Below are positions 56,474 to 64,000 of a DNA stretch of 64,000 nucleotides, one piece after another. The notes beneath the pieces were generated by a model. The model ran no database searches, was not told where the DNA came from, and saw nothing but the letters and a program-made list of their open reading frames with translations. The stretch is from Myotis daubentonii (lineage: Eukaryota > Chordata > Mammalia > Chiroptera > Vespertilionidae). The stretch lies in the NCBI RefSeq assembly GCF_963259705.1, contig NC_081840.1, positions 112,130,074-112,194,073 of the forward strand, written 5' to 3'. Position 1 is the stretch's first letter; each line of letters starts with the position of its first letter. The translations under genes and the position numbers were made by a program.

Positions 56474-57723
56474 CTAGTGTACTGGTTAATAATGCAATTT
56501 TTTTTCAATAGATGGAGTTACACATATGTTTATATATGCGATTTGATATATATGCTATTTTGTTGTATTGACAGCAAGCTTCAAAACTTTGTCAAATTTT
56601 CTGAAGGTGTTAACATCATAAATATTTTTATGCTTAAAAATGTGGAATTTTGTGCCCAAAAAAGAGCATTTGTGGGAAGTTTTAATTCATTACTTTATGT
56701 TGAAGAAAAGTGCTGCTGAAAGTTATCATATACTTCGGGAAGCTTATGGTGAACATGCTCCATCTCAAGATACTTGTGAACGCTTAAAAATGATGATTTC
56801 GACGTGAAATACAAAGAATGTCCAGGTCAACCGAAAAAGTTTGGAGACCAACAATTAACAAGCATTATTGGATGAAGATGCATGTTAAACTAAAAAACAA
56901 CTTGCAGAAAGATTAAACGTTGCTCAGCAAACAATTTCCGATCGTTTACAAGCAATGGGAAAGATTTTAAAGGAAGGAAAATGGGTGCCACATCAACTGA
57001 ATGAAAGACAAATGGAAAACCGAAAAGTCATCAGTAAAATGTTGCTTCAACGGCACGAAAGGAAGTCTTTTTTGCATCGAATTGTGACTGGCGATGAAAA
57101 GTGGATTTATTTTGAGAATCCCAAACGCACAAAATCATGGGTTGATCCAGGTTAACCATCAACATTGACTGCAAGGCCAAATCGTTCTGCGTTTGGTGGG
57201 ATCAGGAAGGTGTGGTGTATTATGAGCTTCTAAAACCAGGTGAATCTGTTAATACTGATCGCTACTGACAACAAATAATCAATTTGAACCACGCTTTGAT
57301 CGTAAAATGACCAGAAAGGACCAGAAGACACGGCAAAGTAATTTTGCTTCATGATGACGCACCATCACACACGTCAAAACCAGTTAAAGACATGTTACAA
57401 GATCTTGCCTGGGAAGTATTAACCCACCAGTTGTATTTACCAGACCTTGCTCCTTCAGATTACCACTTGCTCCGATCGATGGCACATGCACTTTCTGAGC
57501 AGCACTTCAAAACGTACGAAGAAGTGGAAAATTGGGTCTCTGAATGGTTTGCCTCAAAACAAGAAAAGTTCTATTGGGATGGTATCTACAAATTACCTGG
57601 AAGATGGGGGAAATGTGTAACTCGCGATGGAGATTACTTTGAATGAAGCACTTTTGATGTTTCTCTTGAAATTATCGTGTTTTCGTTGATTACAAAATCC
57701 GCATTAATAACCAGTATACCTGG
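56474..57723 (+). mobile_element. Mos1-like (mauritiana-type) mariner, dead
   Basis: 1250 bp flanked by TA (56472-56473 and 57724-57725). Terminal inverted repeats CTAGTGTACTGGTTAATAAT and CCAGGTATACTGGTTATTAA (read inward) share CCAGGTGTAC-like starts with Drosophila Mos1. The coding region keeps DD34D mariner signatures. A full-length Mos1-type element is about 1.29 kb, so this is nearly complete. Confidence 0.9.
56645..57646 (+). pseudogene. Mariner transposase, broken
   Basis: Pieces in different frames: an N-terminal part around 56665-56800 (KKSAAESYHILREAYGEHAP), then WVPHQLNERQMENRK and VTGDEKWIYFENPKR (first catalytic Asp) at 56955-57155, and LLHDDAPSHTS with YLPDLAPSDYHLL at 57344-57646. 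The second and third Asp are 34 residues apart, the mariner DD34D spacing. A TAA replaces the expected glutamine codon after VDPG (57153-57155) and there are several frameshifts. The wording of the motifs is nearest the mauritiana subfamily. Confidence 0.9.
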
Positions 57724-58260
57724 TAAGTGGTGACAGGCTGAATTCCAGGTGAAAGAGTTTGGAATTTATACTGGAGGAAAATGTGAGCCATTAATGACTA
57801 GCTAAGCCAATGCTTTAGGAAGATTAACAATTCAGCATAGCATATAGAATTAATTTTTGGAAGAGAAATTGAAGGTAGAGATCAATTAGACTTTTATTAA
57901 AAGTAAAGGTAGGAGGACATGACTTAAACCAGGGGAAATGGTAGTTGGAATGGAGAAGCAAAGAAGAAAATATATTGTAGACAGAGCCTCAATAAGTGAT
58001 CAAAGGAAGGTGAATTGCATAGGAAAGAATTAATGACCTGAGAATTTTAGTTGGGGTGCCTGGGATTTTAGCTGTAGTTCATTATTAATGTTGTAGGGAA
58101 AAGGAGATGGAAGGGAACCTAGCAAAAGAACCAAGAACCATCTAGAACCATCCTAGGGATATTTCTTTCTATAAAATGAGCACTATGCTTGGCATATCTG
58201 AGATACAATAAATGTTTGCCAGAGGAATGAAATGTTTGAAAAAGAGAGTCAGAAAAAACA

Positions 58261-58484
58261 GATTAGGGGAAAAAGAGAGAAATGAGGTCTCTTAATATTT
58301 TTGTATTGTTTGTAACAACCCATTTTATTTATTTGTTTGTTTGTATGTTTTAAAAGATCTCTGTACTTGGTTTTGGTGAATGCTAAGGGATATTGGGGAG
58401 TGAACTGGGGAGACAATGACCTCCTCAGAGTCCTATTTGTAAAATCCTACAAAATATATTATAGTTCTACGTTTTGGGACAAGG
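58261..58484. other. Unique DNA
   Basis: Nothing recognised. Confidence 0.4.
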
Positions 58485-58705
58485 AGTTTTTGGGTCCAGG
58501 CTCTGACTTTGATACTTGCTATGTGACCCTGGGCAAGTTATTCATCCTCTTTTTGAGTCTCATTCTCCTTATCTGTAAAATGATATAATAATAAAACTTG
58601 CCTCCCAGGGTTGTTACATGAATCAAAAACAAATGAAAACACTCTGCACAATATCTGCTATATAGCAGGCTCTCAAAAACTGTTAATTTCCTTCCCTGTT
58701 CCTTA
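58485..58705 (+). repeat. MIR SINE
   Basis: TGCTATGTGACCCTGGGCAA, CTCCTTATCTGTAAAATGAT and CTCCCAGGGTTGTTACATGA are the conserved MIR core in order. Confidence 0.85.
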
Positions 58706-59229
58706 TATTTGGGGTGATAATAATATACCTTAAAGGTTTCCTGAACATAAAGCATTTGCTTGTTTACATAAAGCCACAAAGTCATCAAGGATAGATATGG
58801 CCAGGGCACAACTCCATGCTCTTGTGCGTTATCTCTGGAAAAGAAGTGTGAATGCTAAACTCCAGAGAAAATGGTTCTCTCAACCTCAGAGTGAAGCAAT
58901 AATGTTAATGTGTTGTTAGTATAAACAAACCCTGTGATTACAAGGTTTAGTTTTTATCTTCCAACTTCTGTAGTGAAATGAAACTAATATTGAATTCAAT
59001 AGTATAGAAAACTTCCTAAACAAGTTAATTTTCACCTAAGGAAAAGACTATTTTTTCATATAAATCTTAAAATCCTTAAAATGCATACTACTACTTGAAT
59101 ATTTGCTTGTTATAAAAATAAGATAATTAAATAAAAAGTAAAAAATAACTTAAAGAGAAAAATTACAACTCAATAATCATTGTGATTTCCTGCTGATATT
59201 AAAGGAAGAAGCTGCTGGTCTAGTAGAGA

Positions 59230-59345
59230 AAAACACCAAGTTGGGAGTCAGAAGATTTGGAATTTGGCTCATATCTTCAATTAACCAGTTGTTTGACTCC
59301 GGAGAAGTCATTACATTTCTGGGTCTCAGCTTCATCACCTGTATA
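59230..59345 (+). repeat. MIR SINE fragment
   Basis: TTGGGAGTCAGAAGATTTGG, then CAGTTGTTTGACTCCGGAGA and GGGTCTCAGCTTCATCACCT follow the MIR core. Confidence 0.65.
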
Positions 59346-59424
59346 CTGCATTTTGGACCAGAAATATAGTGATTGTAGCTGGGGTTACACATTAGAATCA
59401 TCTTTGTGAATTTAAAAATTAAAA

Positions 59425-59637
<213 letters not shown>

Positions 59638-59814
59638 TGAGAATTTAAAGAGCAGATTTGATCTATTTCTGAGGGTAGGGTCTGGGTACCTATATATTTA
59701 AGATGTTTCCAAGTGATACTATGATTTCTACAATTCTAAGTCTAAGCTCTCATCTTTGCCAATTTTAAAATTTGTCATCCTCTTTAAAAAATCCTAAAAT
59801 AGATTCTAGTTTTC

Positions 59815-60105
59815 TTGTCCAAGGGTCAATAAATTAGTCCACAGACTAAATTTGGCCCACTGCCTCTTTTTGTAAATAAAGTTTTACTCCAACAAAGTCA
59901 TCTTCATTTGTTTACATATTGTCTATTGCTCTAAATTTGGCCCACTGCCTCTTTTTGTAAATAAAGTTTTACTCCAACAAAGTCATCTTCATTTGTTTAC
60001 ATATTGTCTATTGCTGTTTTAGAGCTACAAGAACTGTGTACCCTGCAAAATCTAAAATATTTATTGTTTGACTTAGAGAAAAACTGTGCCAATCCCTGTT
60101 ATAGA
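59815..60105. mobile_element. Ancient hAT-Charlie-type remnant with internal duplication
   Basis: GGGTCAATAAATTAGTCCAC and TTTGGCCCACTGCCTCTTTT to GTGCCAATCCCTGTT resemble the old DNA transposon also seen at 22.8 kb. It contains a perfect 85-bp tandem duplication. Confidence 0.6.
59846..60015. repeat. Perfect 85-bp tandem duplication
   Basis: 59846-59930 and 59931-60015 are identical base for base, both starting CTAAATTTGGCCCACTGCCT and ending GTCTATTGCT. Confidence 0.97.
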
Positions 60106-60389
60106 CCACTCTTATGTAATCTATTGTAAATTTCTAGGTTGAATCAATTTTAAGATCTTTTAAAGGTCTAATAAAGCACTGGGGCTATTTATTAAAATAT
60201 CTTCAAGGCATTTTTTCAGGCAGAATAACTAACCTTTAACTAAAGGTGTTGACTGTTTCAATCTGGATTTTTGACGAGGAAATGTCTAAAAATACTTACT
60301 ACAGTGGACATAAATAAGAATTGCCTAATTTATAGATACATAACTATTTTAGAAGACCAAAAATATACCTGAGGATCTTAATTAACAAG

Positions 60390-61110
60390 TATTTCATAAG
60401 GTGTCAATGTAAGAAACATCCAAACCTGTAGAGAATTTTTATGAGTTTATTTGAGCCAAATTGACGAAAATTGCTGGAATGCAAAATCTCAACGGACTGA
60501 GAAAACTCTCTGGAGAACGGCAGTTTTGCACCTTATTTTGCTCATGAGAATCAAAGAAGATGTAAGAGGGTTACATGAAATACACTGGTGATAGATTAGG
60601 GAGGCTGGAGAAAGCAAAGGGAAGTGGGTCTCTGGAATTGGATAAAAAGTAAAATGAATAGACACTTCTTTTACATTGGTGGGTATAGGATAGTTAACAG
60701 TTAACAATGAACATGATAACGGTAACAATGAGGTTTTCATAGTATCTGTTCTGGTGCTGTGTCCAGAGGGGTCTGAAAAAAAAAATTACCCCGACAGTCC
60801 AAAGGTATGTTATCAGAGATGCAAAAAGACAATAGATAGGCTTAGTTAAGGAAGATAACGACCTAGGACATGACTACTCACCATCACTTGCTTTTAGATA
60901 GAAAGTTTTAATTTCAGACCATCATGTGTGGTTACTTTGGAGTTTGTGTGAGACCTGTCATGCAGGCCTCCCCTGAACTTGTCAGGTTTAGTATGTGGCC
61001 CCATTTTTATCCATTAAGCATGCAACAATTCTCATAGCTTCTGGGAAAATATCCCTGGGCTAATGAATAAAGTAATGATCCAGATAGAGCCCAAAGAGAA
61101 AACATACTAT
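60390..61110. other. Unique or ancient LTR-like DNA
   Basis: GAGTTTATTTGAGCCAAATT and later GTGAGACCTGTCATGCAGGC, GAACTTGTCAGGTTTAGTAT have the feel of an old mammalian LTR, but I cannot assign it or find ends. Confidence 0.3.
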
Positions 61111-61126
61111 CCTAGAATTGTAACTT

Positions 61127-61347
61127 TAAAATAAATATATATATAAATTGATTTTAGATTTTAGAGAGGAAGGGAGAGGGAGAGATAGAAACGTCAATGA
61201 TCAGAGAGAATCACTAATCGGCTGCCTCCTGCATGCCTCACTGGGGATTGAGCCCACAACCCAGGCATGTGCCCTTGACCAGAATCAAACCTGGAACCCT
61301 TCAGTCTGCAGGCTGATGTTCTATCCACTGAGCCAAACCAGGCAGGG
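61127..61347 (-). mobile_element. Ves SINE
   Basis: Target duplication CTAGAATTGTAACTTT (61111-61126 and about 61348-61363). Head GCCCTGCCTGGTTTGGCTCA on the minus strand. Confidence 0.92.
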
Positions 61348-61395
61348 CTAGAATTGTAACTTTTACTAATTTTTCTTTAATTATTTAGTAAGCAG

Positions 61396-61612
61396 GGGAG
61401 GGTCGGGGTGAGGGGGAAAGATCAACCAAAGGACTTGTATGCATGCATATAAGCATAAGTGATGGATGTGGACAACAGGGGGTGGGGGTGAGGGCAGGAT
61501 TGGGGGGATGAGGGGACATTGGGGGGATAAGGACACATTTGTAATATCTTATTCAATAAAGGAAACAAAAACAAAAACAAAAGCAAAAACAAAACAAAGC
61601 ATAAACCCAAAA
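61396..61612 (+). mobile_element. Severely 5'-truncated young L1
   Basis: Only the last ~165 bases of the L1 3' UTR (AAAGATCAACCAAAGGACTT, GTATGCATGCATATAAGCAT, a G-rich run, GTAATATCTTATTCAATAAA) with an A-rich tail. It closely matches the 3' ends at 32726 and 41962, so it comes from the same young family. Confidence 0.8.
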
Positions 61613-61999
61613 CAAAAACAGCCTCATTTGGTTATATATTTTTAAAACATTACAAAGTGCAAAGTGCAGCTGCTCTACTCATTTTAAGTGAAGATAATAA
61701 AAGTTTCTAAATGCAGTTCCCCTCCTTGCTCCCTCTGGCTTTTGTTTCAAATTTGATCAAACTGCAAATGCTCACTAATGTGGTCTGTACTTCTCTAACT
61801 GGATACATGGCTATGTCTAGCAGATATTAATAAACATATGAAAAATAAACACTGGCTAAGCACAGTGCATTTTCCTTGGGTTTCACTTTCAATAGCTTTG
61901 GGGGAAAATAAGCAATTTAATTGTTGACTTAAAATATTTTCATTGGTAACATCTTTTTTTCCTACTTTTTCTATCAACATTTTACTATAAACATTTTTA
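61613..61999. other. Unique DNA
   Basis: Nothing recognised. Confidence 0.4.
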
Positions 62000-62223
62000 A
62001 AAAATTAAAAAAAAATATTTTTATTGATTTCAGAGAGGAAGGGAGAGGGACTGAGAGAAACATCAATGATAGAGAGACTCATTGATTGGCTGCCACCTGC
62101 ACGCCCCACCCACACTGGGGATCGAGCCTGCAACCTGGACATGTGCCCTGACCTGGAATGGAACTGTGACTTCCTGGTTCACAGGACAGACAACGCTCAA
62201 CCACTGAGCCATGCAGGCCGGGC
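62000..62223 (-). mobile_element. Ves SINE
   Basis: Head GCCCGGCCTGCATGGCTCAG on the minus strand. It is followed directly by another Ves in the same orientation; host bases TGAACATT border both. Confidence 0.9.
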
Positions 62224-62244
62224 TGAACATTTACTTTTTTTTTT

Positions 62245-62457
62245 TTGAATATATTTTATTGATTTTTTACAGAGAGGAAGGAAGAGGGATAGAGAGTTAG
62301 AAACATGGATGAGAGAGAAACATCGACCAGCTGCCTCTTGCACACCCCCTACTGGGGATGTGCCTGCAACCAAGGTACATGCCCTTGACTGGAATGGAAC
62401 CTGGGACCCTTCAGTTTGCAAGCTGACACTCTATCCACTGAGCCATACTGGTTAGGG
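62245..62457 (-). mobile_element. Ves SINE, second of a pair
   Basis: Starts with a T-run tail and ends GCCCTAACCAGTATGGCTCA on the minus strand. Flanked by TGAACATTTACTTTT and TGAACATTACTTTT. Confidence 0.9.
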
Positions 62458-62459
62458 CT

Positions 62460-62936
62460 GAACATTACTTTTATTTAAAAGATTTTTTAAAATCAGTAAC
62501 ATCTTAATTATTGACATAAACATGGACATATTGTAGCCTAAAATGCAAATCATGGTTTTTAAAAATAAAACATGAGATTCCCAGGGAACTGCTGCTCCAG
62601 TGGCAGCAATTCTCTCTGCTTCATCCACTCTACTCTACTGGCTGGGATAGTTCAGTGGAACAGTCTAATTACTATCCATAGTTGATATGCCTGTAACATA
62701 AGGCCCTAATTCTTAGGAAGCTGATTCCCTAATAATTAATTAAGGCATGAGCACAAACTTAACTTTACTAGCTTATATAGAAGCAAACTTATTTATTTGG
62801 TCAAAATATATTCATTGGTGTTTTCTGTGTACCAATTTTTCCTCTAATAATTAGACCAGAAATTAAACCTAGTACTTTATAATGAAATATATACAGCACC
62901 CCAGAGTTTTCTATTTTCTTCACACATTAAATTAAA
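62460..62936. other. Unique AT-rich DNA
   Basis: Nothing recognised. Confidence 0.4.
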
Positions 62937-63345
62937 TCCTATATAATAAAAGCCCAATATGCTAAGTGTCCGGTTGACTGGTCGGCCATTCAACTAATCA
63001 AAGCGCAATATGCTAATGATATGCTAAAGCTGCTCAACCGCTCGCTATGATGTGCATCAAAGCGTAATATGCTAATGATATGCTAAAGCTACTCAACCAC
63101 TCGCTATGATGTGCACTGACCACCAGGCAGCAGACGCTCTGACCAGAGCTGGGGTCCGGCCAATCTGGACTGAGCGAGACGAGATGGACATGCCCTGGAG
63201 CCCTCCCATGGTCCCGTGGCCTGGCTTGCACCCTCTTCCAATCCGGGACCCATTTGGGGGATGTCAGAGAGCCAGTTTCAGTCCGATCACGCAGGCCAGG
63301 CCGAGGGACCCCACTGGTGCACAAATTTGTGCACCGGGCCTCTAG
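62937..63345 (+). mobile_element. HeliBat-type non-autonomous Helitron
   Basis: 409 bp. It begins TCCTATATAATAAAAGCCCA after an A and ends CTCTAG before a T, with no target duplication. A perfect 20-base palindrome at 63316-63335 forms the 3' hairpin, six bases before the terminal CTAG. The interior has a 60-bp tandem duplication. Neither Rep nor helicase sequence is present. Confidence 0.92.
62998..63116. repeat. 60-bp tandem duplication inside HeliBat
   Basis: Two copies of a unit containing AATATGCTAATGATATGCTA and CTCGCTATGATGTGCA, differing at a few positions. Confidence 0.9.
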
Positions 63346-64000
63346 TCAATAAGTCCTTTTGATTCTATAGCCAAAATATTCTGAATATGCTCAATGTTTT
63401 CCATCTTTAGGAATATCCTTAGTCAAATCCATCAATATTTCTTATCTAGATCTACCCTAACTGATCTCTTTTCTTCCACAATTGACTCTCTGGTAAATTC
63501 TCTACACAGTTGTCAGAGTAATTGTTAAAATTTGACGCAGGTCAAGTCTGTCCTCTGTTTAATACTCTTTAATAGCACACTATCACACACACATTACTCA
63601 GTTGTGGATATTGGACTCTAGTTCACACACACACACACAAACACAATGCCCAGTTGTAGATATTGGACTCTAGTTCAGTTAACTGTCTTCAAAGCTTTGG
63701 TTTTCACCTATAAAATGAACTGAATCCTGAATTCTTCTAGTTTTCTTCAACCCTCCAAACTAATGTTATATTTTTCTTCCATCCGTTGACTTGGAATCAT
63801 TAAGAATGAATACTTTTTTGCCTTGGGCTGTGTACAGTATACAGAATTTACTTGAGCACCTGATGACATCAACAGAGATGTTCAAACTGAACACCAGGAG
63901 GATCTATCAGATTGTCACTGTTTGTTTTCATTCTAGCAAAAGCCTTACACTTGGAAGTCTTCTTGAGTGACAGTAGACTCAGAAACTGGTTTATGATTTG
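63346..64000. other. Unique DNA with (CA)n and possible L2 remnant
   Basis: Two (CA)n tracts (about 63583-63594 and 63623-63642) lie in an imperfect 52-bp duplication (CAGTTGTGGATATTGGACTC at 63599 and again at 63651). GAGTAATTGTTAAAATTTGA with GTCAAGTCTGTCCTCTGTTT resembles a degraded L2 end. Confidence 0.4.

Larger units (their letters stand above)
56130..58260 (+). repeat. Ancient mammal-wide repeat, split by mariner
   Basis: GGAAAGACTTCAAGGAGAAA, AATCTGGCTGGAATGAAGTG and, beyond the mariner, later blocks follow the order of the repeat at 23.0 kb. Diverged; limits are approximate. Confidence 0.4.

Noticed and set aside
63583..63680. CRISPR-like short repeats
   Set aside because: These are (CA)n tracts in an imperfect 52-bp duplication in a mammalian genome, with no spacers.

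Overview
This is nuclear DNA from a mammal, almost certainly a vespertilionid bat. Three things support that. More than 25 tRNA-headed Ves SINEs are spread through the window on both strands. Two non-autonomous Helitrons have the HeliBat-type termini known from vesper bats. Two orthologous single-copy genes, GRAMD2A (+) and SENP8 (-), lie next to each other with opposing orientation, as on human chromosome 15q23 (order there from general knowledge: PKM, GRAMD2A, SENP8, MYO9A). There are no bacterial features, operons or CRISPR arrays.

Layout. 1-2.8 kb: old L1 on the minus strand, cut by a HeliBat and two Ves copies. 2.8-7.7 kb: presumed GRAMD2A intron with Ves, an L1M fragment and a hAT MITE. 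7.68-13.67 kb: ten GRAMD2A coding exons, all with GT/AG borders and consistent phase; the first coding exon was not found and is probably upstream. 13.7-16.1 kb: probable GRAMD2A 3' UTR with an AATAAA at 16062. 16.1-26.8 kb: intergenic DNA with Ves, MIR, hAT-Charlie remnants, a strong CTCF-like motif and a 54-bp minisatellite. 26.8-48.7 kb: a dense nest of LINE elements. It holds three minus-strand L1s, a plus-strand young L1 of 6.0 kb, two HAL1-type elements (ORF1-only L1 derivatives), one of which is a HAL1/L1 hybrid, and a Tc1/mariner-like MITE that carries one of the HAL1s. 48.7-52.8 kb: Ves copies and a probable solo endogenous-retrovirus LTR. 52.85-53.53 kb: the intact SENP8 coding exon. 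53.5-64 kb: presumed SENP8 upstream intron or flank with Ves, a dead Mos1-like mariner, MIR/MER5-like remnants, a perfect 85-bp tandem duplication and a HeliBat.

The host genes are ordinary: GRAMD2A encodes an ER membrane protein with a GRAM domain that marks ER-plasma membrane contacts, and SENP8 encodes the NEDD8-specific cysteine protease. I see no functional link between them beyond conserved neighbourhood. The unusual content is in the mobile DNA: a HAL1 with an apparently intact 281-codon ORF1 joined to an L1 3' end inside one set of target-site duplications, an L1 whose target-site duplications also enclose an inverted piece of HAL1 5' UTR, and a mauritiana-type mariner in a mammal. 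I found no convincing new host system. Repeat family names are from memory of consensus features and were not checked against a library.
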